Below are positions 6,586-14,684 of a stretch of DNA of 21,280 bases, one piece after another. The notes beneath the pieces were generated by a model. It was not told where the DNA came from. It was given only the letters and a program-made list of their open reading frames with translations, and did not search any database. The first letter of the stretch is position 1; each line of letters opens with the position of its first letter. Made by a program: the position numbers and the translations under genes. Source of the stretch: DATGMP01 sp035293565 (GTDB lineage Bacteria > Pseudomonadota > Alphaproteobacteria > BOG-932 > Roseiterribacteraceae); NCBI GenBank assembly GCA_035293565.1, contig DATGMP010000026.1:1-21280 (forward strand). Reading direction: 5' to 3'.

Positions 6586-9219
6586 ATGGAAGCCGAAGGC
6601 GCCGCTCCACAGCCGATCCGCCGGGCCGATTATCGGTCGCCGGATTTTCGGATCGCGCATCTCTTCCTTGATTTCGTGCTCGAGCCACGCGCCACCATCG
6701 TGCGAAGCCGGATGGAGATCGAGCGGCAGCGCGGCGAGGCGCCTCTCGTGCTCGATGGAAGCCGGCTGGAGCTTCTATCCGTCGCAATCGACGGCCGAGC
6801 GCTCGGCGCGGGCGAATATTCCGTCGACGCCGATCGATTGATCATCCCCGGGGTCGTCGAGCACGCGACCATCGAGATCGCCGCGCGCATCGACCCGGAG
6901 GGAAACACCACGCTCGACGGGCTCTATCGTTCGAGCGGATCCTTCTGCTCGCAATGCGAGCCCGAGGGCTTCCGCAAGATCACCTATTATCTTGACCGGC
7001 CCGACGTGCTGGCGCCGATGACGGTCAGGCTCGAGGCCGACCGCGAAAGCTGCCCCGTGCTGCTGTCGAACGGCAATCCGATCGAGAGTGGCGAACTGCC
7101 CGGCGGGCGCCATTTCGCGGTGTGGGATGATCCGTTTCCCAAGCCTTCCTATCTCTTCGCGCTCGTCGCCGGAAATCTCGCCAAGCTGGAGGACAGCTTC
7201 GTCACCGCCTCTGGACGGACAGTGACGCTCGGCATCTACGCGGTGCCGGAGGATCTCGACAAGCTCGAGCATGCGATGCGCTCGCTCAAGGCCGCGATGG
7301 CCTGGGACGAGCAGGTCTATGGGCGCGAATATCAGCTCGACGTGTTCAATATCGTCGCCGTCGGCGATTTCAATATGGGGGCCATGGAGAATACCGGCCT
7401 CAACATCTTCAACACCAAATATGTGCTCGCGAGCCCCGACACCGCGACCGATGCCGACTACGCCGCCATCGAAGGCGTCATCGGCCATGAATATTTCCAC
7501 AATTGGAGCGGCAACCGGGTTACCTGCCGCGACTGGTTCCAACTCAGCCTCAAGGAAGGGCTGACGGTCTTCCGCGACCAGCAATTCTCGGCCGACCGAT
7601 CGGGCGCGGCGGTGAAGCGGATCGCCGATGTCGACCGGCTACGGCGATCGCAGTTCCCGGAGGATTCAGGGCCGATGGCGCATCCGGTGCGCCCTGACTC
7701 CTATATCGAGATCAGCAATTTCTACACGCCGACCGTCTATGAGAAGGGTGCGGAAGTCGTGCGGATGATCCGCACGCTGTTGGGACCCGAGCGCTTCCGC
7801 GCGGGCATGGATCTCTATTTCTCGCGGCACGACGGTCAGGCGGTGACCTGCGACGATTTCGTCGCCGCGATGGAGGATGCGTCCGGCGTCGATCTCGCGC
7901 AGTTCCGGCTGTGGTACGCGCAGGCGGGCACGCCGCTCGTCACAGCCGTCGGCGCTTATGATGCGAGCGCAAAGCGCTACCGGCTGACGCTCTCGCAAGC
8001 GACGCAGCCGACGCCCGGCCAGCCGGAAAAGTCGCCGTTGCACATTCCGATCGCGATGGCGTTGATCGGCGACGACGGCAACAGGCTGCCGCTCACGCCG
8101 GACGGTGCGACCGAGCAGGTGTTGGAGCTGCGCGACGCGAGCGCCAGTTTCGAATTCGACAATATTGCCGCCCGTCCCACCCCTTCGCTGCTCAGGCGTT
8201 TCTCCGCGCCGGTCAGGATGGCCAGCGACCTCGGTGGTTCCGAGCTCGCGTTCCTGCTCGCGCATGACGATGATCCCGTGGCGCGCTGGGATGCCGGTCA
8301 GGAGCTCGCGGTTCGCGCCTTGTTGGCGGACGTGGGCGCCGCGCCGACGCAATCGGCCGCCGAGCTCGCGAGTCTTCTGGCGGAAGCGCTGGAGCGCATG
8401 CTCGCCGATCCCGAGCTCGATCCCGGCCTCGGCGCCACAATGCTGATGCTCCCGGATGCGGCTTCGCTCGCCGAGCATGTGAGCCCGATTCATGTCGACC
8501 GGTTGGCGCAGGCGGTGGCCGATCTGCGCGCGCGGCTCGCAGGGGAGCTGCGGCCGATCTTGCTCGATGTCCATGCGCGCACCGCCCCTGGTAACAGCGC
8601 GCCGGAATCGGACTTGTCGGCGAGCGCCATGGGCCGGCGCTCGCTGCACAATGCGACGCTTCGGCTGCTGGCGAGCGCGCCGGATGCCGAGATCGTGCAG
8701 CTTGCTTACACTCAATATGAGGCGGCGCGGGGGATGACGCTGCGCGCCGGCGCGCTTGCGGCGCTGGCCGACACCGAGGGGTCGGAACGCGAGGCCGCGC
8801 TGGCCGCCTTCTATGAACGTCACAAGGGCAACGCGCTCGCCATCGACAAATGGTTCTCGATCCAGGCTCGCGCCGACCGGCCGCAAACCTTGGGCGAGGT
8901 GCGGCGGCTGATGCGCCACCCGGATTTCACGACCGGCAATCCGAACCGCTTGCGGTCCCTCGTCAGCGCGTTCGCCGAGGGCAATTTCCGCCGCTTCCAT
9001 GATCCGAGCGGCGACGGCTATAGGCTGCTGACCGACATCGTCGCGCATCTGGACCAGGCGAACCCGCAGGTGGGCGCCCGGCTTCTCACGCCGCTTCGCC
9101 AATGGCGCCGCTTCGCCGAGCCGCAGCAGAGCCAGATGGCGGCCGCGCTCGGCGACCTCGCCGCCCGGGCGAAGTCCAAAGAGATTTACGAGATCGTCTC
9201 GAAGAGCTTGAACGCGTAA
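6586..9219 (+). CDS. pepN: Aminopeptidase N (M1 family zinc metallopeptidase)
   Basis: The 877-aa length closely matches E. coli PepN (870 aa). Zinc and catalytic elements are all present at offsets of +4 from the E. coli enzyme: GAMEN at 265-269, HEYFH at 301-305 (zinc His301 and His305, catalytic Glu302), the third zinc ligand Glu324 in LKEGLTVF, and the transition-state Tyr385 in TVYEKG. The N-terminal beta domain (FLDFVLEPRATIVRSRMEIE) and the long C-terminal helical domain follow the PepN plan. It removes N-terminal residues from peptides in the cytoplasm. I chose the ATG at 6586 with GGGG just upstream; a TTG one codon earlier is the only alternative. It probably closes the obgE-proB operon and faces the LLM gene with a 13-bp gap. 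Confidence 0.97.
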   Translation: MEAEGAAPQPIRRADYRSPDFRIAHLFLDFVLEPRATIVRSRMEIERQRGEAPLVLDGSRLELLSVAIDGRALGAGEYSVDADRLIIPGVVEHATIEIAARIDPEGNTTLDGLYRSSGSFCSQCEPEGFRKITYYLDRPDVLAPMTVRLEADRESCPVLLSNGNPIESGELPGGRHFAVWDDPFPKPSYLFALVAGNLAKLEDSFVTASGRTVTLGIYAVPEDLDKLEHAMRSLKAAMAWDEQVYGREYQLDVFNIVAVGDFNMGAMENTGLNIFNTKYVLASPDTATDADYAAIEGVIGHEYFHNWSGNRVTCRDWFQLSLKEGLTVFRDQQFSADRSGAAVKRIADVDRLRRSQFPEDSGPMAHPVRPDSYIEISNFYTPTVYEKGAEVVRMIRTLLGPERFRAGMDLYFSRHDGQAVTCDDFVAAMEDASGVDLAQFRLWYAQAGTPLVTAVGAYDASAKRYRLTLSQATQPTPGQPEKSPLHIPIAMALIGDDGNRLPLTPDGATEQVLELRDASASFEFDNIAARPTPSLLRRFSAPVRMASDLGGSELAFLLAHDDDPVARWDAGQELAVRALLADVGAAPTQSAAELASLLAEALERMLADPELDPGLGATMLMLPDAASLAEHVSPIHVDRLAQAVADLRARLAGELRPILLDVHARTAPGNSAPESDLSASAMGRRSLHNATLRLLASAPDAEIVQLAYTQYEAARGMTLRAGALAALADTEGSEREAALAAFYERHKGNALAIDKWFSIQARADRPQTLGEVRRLMRHPDFTTGNPNRLRSLVSAFAEGNFRRFHDPSGDGYRLLTDIVAHLDQANPQVGARLLTPLRQWRRFAEPQQSQMAAALGDLAARAKSKEIYEIVSKSLNA

Positions 9220-9232
9220 CGCGACGCGGCGT

Positions 9233-10111
9233 TCAGTCGGGCGCCAACAGCCGAAGGACTCTCTCATCGTCCGCTGTCAGCGTCCGTCCTTCGCGGCCGA
9301 GCGGCTGGATGCAGACATGATCGGCGCCTGCGTCCCAATGCTGTCGGATGCGGTTGCGGATCGCCGTCTCATCGCCCCACGCGACGATCGCGTCGATCAA
9401 CCTGTCGGACCCGCCGTCGGCCAGGTCTTCTGACGCGAAGCCCATCCGAAGATAATTATTCCGATAATTCGGCAGCGTCAGCGACATGGCCAGCGCCTTG
9501 CGACCGATCGCGCGCGCCGCTGCCGGATCGGTCTCGAGAAGCACCATCTGCTCCGGACAGAGCAGCTTTCCGGGACCGAGAATCTTGCGGGCTTTCTCGG
9601 TGTGCTCCGGCGTGACGTTGTAGGGGTGCGCGCCGTCGGCGACCGCGGCCGCGACTTCGAGCATCTTCGGCCCGAGCGCCGCGATCACCATTTTGGGCTT
9701 CTCCGTCGGCAGCGGGCCCATATAGCGCATCGCCGCCATGCGCTCGATGTAGCCGCGCATTTTCAGCGCCGGCTTTTCATATTGATGGCCGAGCGCGCCC
9801 TCGACGAAGGGCCCATGCGACACGCCGAGCCCCAGCAGAAATCGTCCGCCCGACTGCTCCGCCAGCGCATATTGAGAATTGACCATCGCGAATGCGTCGC
9901 GGGCATAGATATTGGCGATGCCGGTTGCCAAGCCGAGCTTCGCGGTATTCGCCAACAGCCACCCGCAAGTGATCAGCGGATCGCGCGCCATCGTCTCGGG
10001 AACCCAGAGGGCGCCGTAGCCCCAGCTTTCGACGCGCCGCGCGAATGCGGCGCTTTCGGCCGCGCTCATCGTGTTGACCATCGCCCAGACGCCGAGCTTT
10101 CCGATGTCCAA
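9233..10111 (-). CDS. LLM-class flavin/F420-dependent oxidoreductase (TIGR03620-like)
   Basis: The 292-aa protein resembles the luciferase-like monooxygenase superfamily and, more narrowly, the probable F420-dependent MSMEG_4141 group: GKLGVWAMVNTMSAAESAAFARRVESWGYGALWVPET, LGLATGIANIYARDAFAMVNSQYALAEQSGGRFLLGLGVSHGP, and GPKMLEVAAAVADGAHPYNVTPEH. The fold is a TIM barrel. Substrate and cofactor are unknown; most alphaproteobacteria lack F420, so FMN is possible. The start is TTG at 10111, with GGAG about 14 bases upstream. No in-frame ATG or GTG lies between it and the family-conserved GKLGVW at residue 4, and the next ATG (residue 11) would cut into the first strand. It is a single gene, convergent with pepN and divergent from the radical SAM gene. 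Confidence 0.88.
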   Translation of the reverse strand: MDIGKLGVWAMVNTMSAAESAAFARRVESWGYGALWVPETMARDPLITCGWLLANTAKLGLATGIANIYARDAFAMVNSQYALAEQSGGRFLLGLGVSHGPFVEGALGHQYEKPALKMRGYIERMAAMRYMGPLPTEKPKMVIAALGPKMLEVAAAVADGAHPYNVTPEHTEKARKILGPGKLLCPEQMVLLETDPAAARAIGRKALAMSLTLPNYRNNYLRMGFASEDLADGGSDRLIDAIVAWGDETAIRNRIRQHWDAGADHVCIQPLGREGRTLTADDERVLRLLAPD

Positions 10112-10225
10112 GACCGTCGCTCCACTCCAGTTCCGACAGCAGAATAAGTCTTCAATCCTGCTTGGAATACCCTGCGCCGAGATAATGTTCTTGATATGTT
10201 CGATAGATCGCGCTATGTTCCGCCG
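10112..10225. promoter_or_regulatory. Divergent intergenic region with a GATAAT -10 candidate
   Basis: This AT-richer 114-bp gap separates the LLM and radical SAM genes. GATAAT (10181-10186) matches the -10 consensus at five of six bases on the plus strand and would start transcription near 10193. No good -35 lies 16-18 bases upstream. On the minus strand no clear promoter stands out. Confidence 0.3.
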
Positions 10226-11341
10226 ATGGCGAAGCTACCCATCAGGACGCAGATCGACGCGGTCGCCGATCGGCCGAGGAAGGGGCGGGGCGCTGTTTCC
10301 AATCGGGCTAGCGCGCGCTTCGAGGACAAGGACCGCGTTGCAATCGACGATGGATGGGGTGCGGAGGAGCCCGAGGATTGGGAAAGCGCGCCGACCCAGA
10401 CCATCCTGGGTATCGACACGGCCAAAAAGGTCATCACGCGCAATCAGTCGCCCGATGTCGGTTTCGACCGCTCCATCAACCCGTACAAGGGTTGCGAGCA
10501 TGGCTGCATCTATTGCTTCGCGCGGCCGACTCACGCCTATCTCGGCCTGTCTCCCGGGCTCGATTTCGAGACGCGAATTTTCCGCAAGCCCGATGCGCCC
10601 GCGCTCTTGCGTCGTGAGCTGTCGGCGCGTGGCTATAGGCCGGCGACGATCCAGCTCGGCATCAATACGGATGCCTATCAACCGGCCGAACGCACCGAGC
10701 GGCTGACGCGACGCATTTTGGAAGTGCTGGCCGAGTTCGAGCACCCGGTCGGCATTCTTACCAAATCGGCGCTCATCCAGCGCGACCTCGATATCCTTGT
10801 GCCGATGGCCGAAAAGCGGCTGGTCAAGACGGGCGTCTCGATCACCAGCCTCGACCGTAATCTCGCGCGCATGATGGAGCCGCGGGCGGCGACACCCGGC
10901 CGGCGTATCGAAACCGTGCACGCTCTCGCATCGGCGGGCGTGCCGGTCACGGTGATGGTGGCGCCCATCGTGCCCGGCCTCACTTGCCATGAGATGGAAT
11001 CGATTCTCGACGCCGCGGCTGAAGCCGGGGCCGAGCGCGCCGGCATGACGATCGTCAGGCTGCCGCACGAGATCAAGGATCTGTTTCGCGAATGGCTGCG
11101 CGCCCATTTCCCGGATCGCGCGGACAAAGTGCTGAGCCTCATCCGGCAGTGCCGCGGCGGCAGGCTGAACGATCCGGAATTCGGCACGCGCATGGTCGGT
11201 ACCGGGCCTTATGCCGAGCTTCTCCACAAGCGCTTCTCGCTCGCCGTCGCACGCCGCGGCCTCGACCGACCGCGCACGCCGCTCGACGTCACCCGCTTCC
11301 GCGTGCCGCAGAAGCCGACATCGCAATTGTCGCTGTTCTAG
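10226..11341 (+). CDS. PA0069-family (SplB-like) radical SAM protein
   Basis: The radical SAM cysteine motif is CEHGCIYC (Cys90, Cys94, Cys97), preceded by NPYKGC and followed by FARPTHAYLG, the pattern of PA0069-type proteins related to spore photoproduct lyase. Other family marks are the early KGRGAVSN, ILTKSALIQRDLDIL, SITSLDRNLARMMEPRAATPGRRIE and VMVAPIVPGLT. It should bind one [4Fe-4S] cluster and SAM in the cytoplasm. The reaction of this family is not established; a DNA-related role is sometimes assumed from the SplB resemblance. I chose ATG 10226 (371 aa), after which codon use looks coding; ATG 10196 would add 10 residues. Neither has a Shine-Dalgarno. rnhB follows after 27 bp. Confidence 0.9.
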   Translation: MAKLPIRTQIDAVADRPRKGRGAVSNRASARFEDKDRVAIDDGWGAEEPEDWESAPTQTILGIDTAKKVITRNQSPDVGFDRSINPYKGCEHGCIYCFARPTHAYLGLSPGLDFETRIFRKPDAPALLRRELSARGYRPATIQLGINTDAYQPAERTERLTRRILEVLAEFEHPVGILTKSALIQRDLDILVPMAEKRLVKTGVSITSLDRNLARMMEPRAATPGRRIETVHALASAGVPVTVMVAPIVPGLTCHEMESILDAAAEAGAERAGMTIVRLPHEIKDLFREWLRAHFPDRADKVLSLIRQCRGGRLNDPEFGTRMVGTGPYAELLHKRFSLAVARRGLDRPRTPLDVTRFRVPQKPTSQLSLF

Positions 11342-11368
11342 CAAGGACCGTGCGCTAAGCTCGGGCCG

Positions 11369-11998
11369 ATGCCCGAGTCCCGCCGCAACCTGCCGCATTT
11401 CCGTTTCGAGCGAACTTTCGCCGGCATCGTCGCGGGATTGGACGAGGTCGGGCGGGGGCCGCTCGCGGGGCCTGTCGTGGCGGCGGCGGTGATCTTTCCC
11501 GCCAAGCCGCCCAAGGGGCTCATGCGGGACATCGACGATTCGAAGAAGCTCACCGCCGAGGCGCGAGAATTTCTCGACGTCGAGATCCGGGGCTGCGCGA
11601 CCGTATCGGTGGCCGAGGCGAGCGTTACCGAGATCGACAGCATCAACATTCTCCAGGCGAGCCTGCTGGCGATGCGGCGCGCGGTGGCCGGACTCGCGAC
11701 CCGGCCCGACATGGTGCTCGTCGACGGACGCGAGGATCCGGCGCTTCCGATGTCCTGCAGGCCAGTCATCGGCGGCGACGCCATCCATCTGTCGATCGCC
11801 GGTGCGTCGATCGTCGCCAAGGTCTACCGCGATCGGCTGATGGTGAGGCTCGGCGAGGCGCATCCGGAGTATGGATGGGAGAGCAATGCCGGTTACGCGA
11901 CCGAATTCCACCGCAACGCCTTGAAAAGATTCGGTCCCACGATCCATCACCGGACCAGCTTTGCGCCAGTGCGTGAGGTTCTTCCGACAAGTAACTGA
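11369..11998 (+). CDS. rnhB: Ribonuclease HII
   Basis: RNase HII cuts RNA in RNA-DNA hybrids and removes misincorporated ribonucleotides. The 209-aa protein has the motif GLDEVGRGPLAGPVVAAAV (Asp25, Glu26), DSKKLTA, VLVDG (Asp119) and GGD (Asp137), which together form the D-E-D-D metal site. SIVAKVYRDRLM and the C-terminal HHRTSFAPVRE are also conserved. The length is normal. It lies between the radical SAM gene (27 bp upstream) and ccrM (66 bp downstream). The rnhB-ccrM neighbourhood is common in alphaproteobacteria. Confidence 0.97.
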   Translation: MPESRRNLPHFRFERTFAGIVAGLDEVGRGPLAGPVVAAAVIFPAKPPKGLMRDIDDSKKLTAEAREFLDVEIRGCATVSVAEASVTEIDSINILQASLLAMRRAVAGLATRPDMVLVDGREDPALPMSCRPVIGGDAIHLSIAGASIVAKVYRDRLMVRLGEAHPEYGWESNAGYATEFHRNALKRFGPTIHHRTSFAPVREVLPTSN

Positions 11999-12009
11999 CT
12001 CTACATATT
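11982..12009 (+). promoter_or_regulatory. ccrM: Candidate ccrM promoter with a GANTC site
   Basis: An AT-rich island sits in the rnhB-ccrM gap. TTCCGA (11982-11987), 16 bases and CATATT (12004-12009) form a modest promoter. GACTC, the target sequence of CcrM itself, lies at 11997-12001, directly upstream of the -10. A second GANTC (GATTC, 12091-12095) is inside the start of the gene. I saw no CtrA-type TTAA-N7-TTAA motif. Confidence 0.35.
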
Positions 12010-12064
12010 TTTTGTGAAATGGGGATTGACGAGCCGGGGGCGTTCCAGGAAGATCGGATCCCGC

Positions 12065-13189
12065 ATGCCGCAACCTCGCCGACCCGCCGCGATTCATGCC
12101 CAGCCGGCCCTTCCGCTAGGGGAGGTGCTGGAGGGCGACTGCATCGAAACCATGCTGTCGCTGCCGGAGAAATCGGTCGACCTGATCTTCGCCGACCCGC
12201 CCTACAATCTGCAGCTTCGCGGCACGCTCCGGCGCCCGGACAATTCCGAGGTCGACGGGGTCGACGAGGATTGGGACAAGTTCGGCGATTTCGCCCTTTA
12301 CGACCGGTTCACGCGCGACTGGCTCGCAGCGGCGCGCCGACTGCTCAAGGATGACGGCGCGATCTGGGTGATCGGCAGCTATCACAACGTCTTCCGGATG
12401 GGCGCGATCCTGCAGGATCTGCGCTATTGGATCCTGAACGACGTGGTCTGGGTCAAGGCCAACCCGATGCCGAATTTCCGCGGGCGACGCTTCACCAACG
12501 CGCATGAGACCCTGATCTGGGCCGCCAAGAGCGCCGAGTCGCGCTACACCTTCAACTACGACACCCTCAAGGCCGGTAATGAAGATCTGCAGTGGCGGAG
12601 CGATTGGCTCTTCCCGATCTGCGGCGGTCCTGAAAGACTGCGTGATTCCGAAGGCGCCAAGGCCCACCCAACGCAGAAGCCGGAGGCCCTGCTTCATCGC
12701 CTCATGCTCGCGACGACCGATGTCGGCGACGTCATCCTCGATCCGTTCTTCGGCACCGGCACGACCGGCGCCGTCGCCAGGCGGCTCGGCCGGCGCTGGA
12801 TCGGCCTCGAGCGCGACCCCGACTATGCGCGGGTCGCGCGCGAGCGCATCCGCAAGGTGCAGGCGCTGGCGACGGCATTGGCTGCGCCGATGCCGTCGAA
12901 GCGCGCCGAGCCGCGCGTCCCCTTCGGCTGGGTCGTCGAGCGCGGCTTGCTCGCGCCGGGCTCGCGCATTTTCGATGCCGAGCGACGCCACAATGCCGAG
13001 ATCTATGCCGACGGGACGATCGAGGCGCTGACCGGCATGGGCGTATTCCGTGGCTCGATCCATAAGGTCGGCGCGGCGGTCCAGGGCGCGCCGGCCTGCA
13101 ATGGCTGGCTCTTCTGGCATTTCGAAACCGACGGCCGCGCTTCGCCTATCGACCTTCTCCGCCAGCAGATTCGCTTGGAGCTGCGCTGA
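12065..13189 (+). CDS. ccrM: CcrM-type cell-cycle DNA adenine methyltransferase (GANTC)
   Basis: This is a beta-class N6-adenine methyltransferase with the DPPY catalytic motif first (Asp44-Tyr47, IFADPPYNLQL) and the SAM-binding DPFFGTGTTG later (from Asp226). Between them are the WVIGSYHN and PNFRGRRFTNAHETLIWA segments characteristic of CcrM. A further ~100-residue C-terminal part (VPFGWVVERGLLAPG to DLLRQQIRLELR) is the RAMA-like DNA-binding extension that distinguishes CcrM from short restriction-type enzymes. At 374 aa it is near the Caulobacter enzyme (358 aa). No restriction endonuclease is adjacent, which fits a solitary regulator that methylates GANTC after replication. I chose ATG 12065; an upstream frame to 12014 lacks family similarity. 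The stop overlaps the folB start. Confidence 0.96.
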   Translation: MPQPRRPAAIHAQPALPLGEVLEGDCIETMLSLPEKSVDLIFADPPYNLQLRGTLRRPDNSEVDGVDEDWDKFGDFALYDRFTRDWLAAARRLLKDDGAIWVIGSYHNVFRMGAILQDLRYWILNDVVWVKANPMPNFRGRRFTNAHETLIWAAKSAESRYTFNYDTLKAGNEDLQWRSDWLFPICGGPERLRDSEGAKAHPTQKPEALLHRLMLATTDVGDVILDPFFGTGTTGAVARRLGRRWIGLERDPDYARVARERIRKVQALATALAAPMPSKRAEPRVPFGWVVERGLLAPGSRIFDAERRHNAEIYADGTIEALTGMGVFRGSIHKVGAAVQGAPACNGWLFWHFETDGRASPIDLLRQQIRLELR

Positions 13190-13560
13190 TGCCGCCCGGG
13201 GTCGAGCGGCCCGGCTACAGGATGTTCCTGCGCGATCTCGAAATGATCGCGTCGGTCGGCGTCCATCCCCATGAAAAGATCAGGCCGCAGCGGATTCGGG
13301 TCTCGATCGAGCTTCGCGTCCAGCCGCGAGCGAGAAGCGCGCCCGACACGCTGGAGAGCGTCCTTTCCTATGAGGATGTCGCCAACGCCGTCCGCTCGAT
13401 CGTCGGACAAGGCCACGTCCATCTGATCGAGACGCTGGCCGAGCGCATTGCGGAAAGCTGTCTGGCGCACCAGGAGGTCAACTGGGTGCGGGTCCGCATC
13501 GAGAAGCCCGACATTTTTCCCGACATCGCCACCGTCGGCATCGAGATCGAGCGGTCCTAG
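13189..13560 (+). CDS. folB: Dihydroneopterin aldolase
   Basis: FolB converts 7,8-dihydroneopterin to 6-hydroxymethyl-dihydropterin plus glycolaldehyde in folate synthesis. The 123-aa protein shows RDLEMIASVGVHPHEK (Glu29 in the substrate pocket), RIRVSIELRV, the SYEDVANAVRSIV helix, HLIETLAERIA and the catalytic Lys106 in VRIEKPDIF. The size is normal for the octameric enzyme. Its start overlaps the ccrM stop by one base (TGATG), so it is translationally coupled to the methyltransferase. folK and folP are not in the window. It converges with mutY 8 bp downstream. Confidence 0.94.
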   Translation: MPPGVERPGYRMFLRDLEMIASVGVHPHEKIRPQRIRVSIELRVQPRARSAPDTLESVLSYEDVANAVRSIVGQGHVHLIETLAERIAESCLAHQEVNWVRVRIEKPDIFPDIATVGIEIERS

Positions 13561-13568
13561 GATCGGAG

Positions 13569-14648
13569 CTATCCTCCCGCTGCTTTGCTCAGCGCATGCC
13601 GCGCCACCTTCCTCATCAGGCTCGGCAGCGCGTGTTCCGCGAAACGATCCGGCGTGACCCAGACTCCGAGCGCGGGATCGCCTCGCCCTGCGATACGGCC
13701 GGCCCAGACGGCCAGCGTCAGCTCGAAATGGGTGAAGACGTGGCGGACGCTTCCGGGCAGGGCGCGCCATTCGGCCGAAACGGGCGCCGCGGCCGCCGGG
13801 TTCGCCGGCGCGGCCGCTGTCCATTCGGTCGAAGGGAACTCCATCATGCCGCCGAGCAGCCCTTTCTCCCGGCGGCGTTGCAGCAGGACCGCGCCGGTCC
13901 CGTCCACGATCCAGAAGGCGACGCCGACACGCTTGGGCCGTTCGCTTTTCGCGGCGCGGCGCGGCAAATTCTCCGCGATCCCCAGCCGGAACGCCGCGCA
14001 GCAATCGCGCCAGGGGCAGAGCGCGCAGGCGGGCTTGCGCGGCGTGCAGATCGTGGCGCCGAGATCCATCAGCGCTTGGGCGAAATCGCCGGCGCGCTTC
14101 TCGGGGACCAGCGATTCGCCAAGCGCGCGCAGCTTTGGCTTCGCGGCGGGAAGCGGCGTCTCGACCGAGAAGAGACGGGCGAGGACACGCTCGGCATTGC
14201 CGTCGACAGCCGCGGCAGGCACGTCGAAGGCAATCGCCGCGATCGCGCCGGCTGTATAGGCGCCGATTCCCGGCAAGCGCGCGAGGTCGTCGGGGTGGCT
14301 TGGGAACATGCCCTGGTGCCGCTCAGCAACGGTGCGGGCGCAAGCATGCAGGTTGCGAGCCCGGGCGTAATAGCCGAGGCCCGCCCATTCGGTCAGCACA
14401 TCGTCGAGCGGCGCTGCGGCGAGGGCGTCGACCGTCGGCCAGCGCGCAAGAAAGCGCAGGAAGTAGGGCACGACGGCCGCAACAGTCGTCTGCTGAAGCA
14501 TGATCTCGGATAGCCAGACCCGATAGGGGTCGGCGGTCTCGCCCGGCCGCGCGCGCCAGGGCAGAACCCGCCGGTGGCGGTCATACCAGGCGAGCAGGTC
14601 GGCCGGGTCGGGCGGGGTCGGAGTCGGTCTGGGACGGGCATCGGGCAT
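13569..14648 (-). CDS. mutY: A/G-specific adenine DNA glycosylase
   Basis: MutY removes adenine mispaired with 8-oxoguanine. The 359-aa product has the helix-hairpin-helix glycosylase domain with Glu48 in SEIMLQQT, GLGYYARARNL, the hairpin LPGIGAYTAGAI (125-136) and the catalytic Asp149 in VDGNAERVL. The iron-sulfur cluster loop C-x6-C-x2-C-x5-C is complete (Cys201, 208, 211, 217). A C-terminal NUDIX-like domain (from ~235, VGVAFWIVDGTGAVLLQRR, GLLGGMMEFP, VRHVFTHFELTLAVW) recognises 8-oxoG. The gene is divergent from the DUF721 gene with 36 bp between starts, an arrangement often seen in alphaproteobacteria. Confidence 0.97.
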   Translation of the reverse strand: MPDARPRPTPTPPDPADLLAWYDRHRRVLPWRARPGETADPYRVWLSEIMLQQTTVAAVVPYFLRFLARWPTVDALAAAPLDDVLTEWAGLGYYARARNLHACARTVAERHQGMFPSHPDDLARLPGIGAYTAGAIAAIAFDVPAAAVDGNAERVLARLFSVETPLPAAKPKLRALGESLVPEKRAGDFAQALMDLGATICTPRKPACALCPWRDCCAAFRLGIAENLPRRAAKSERPKRVGVAFWIVDGTGAVLLQRRREKGLLGGMMEFPSTEWTAAAPANPAAAAPVSAEWRALPGSVRHVFTHFELTLAVWAGRIAGRGDPALGVWVTPDRFAEHALPSLMRKVARHALSKAAGG

Positions 14649-14653
14649 GGCGG

Positions 14654-14676
14654 GACTCGATCGGGCGCTCTATAAC
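14654..14676 (+). promoter_or_regulatory. TATAAC -10 candidate for the DUF721 gene, with upstream GANTC
   Basis: TATAAC (14671-14676) matches the -10 consensus at five of six bases, and the predicted start would be only a base or two before the ATG at 14685. No clear -35 is visible at normal distance. GACTC (14654-14658) lies in the would-be spacer. The short gap serves mutY on the other strand as well. Confidence 0.4.
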
Positions 14677-14684
14677 ATGGCGGC

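Noticed and set aside
9218..9233. AACGC/GCGTT inverted repeat at the pepN-LLM convergence
   Set aside because: It has only five pairs with no T-run and overlaps both stop codons; a bidirectional terminator cannot be supported.
7666..9267. 533-codon minus-strand frame opposite pepN
   Set aside because: Same reasoning: antisense to a complete, motif-verified enzyme.
10235..12097. 620-codon minus-strand frame opposite the radical SAM gene and rnhB
   Set aside because: It spans two certain genes and their gap, with Arg/His/Asp-rich composition and no recognisable domain.
12065..13189. ccrM as part of a restriction-modification system
   Set aside because: No endonuclease is adjacent, the C-terminal extension is CcrM-type, and the neighbours are housekeeping genes.
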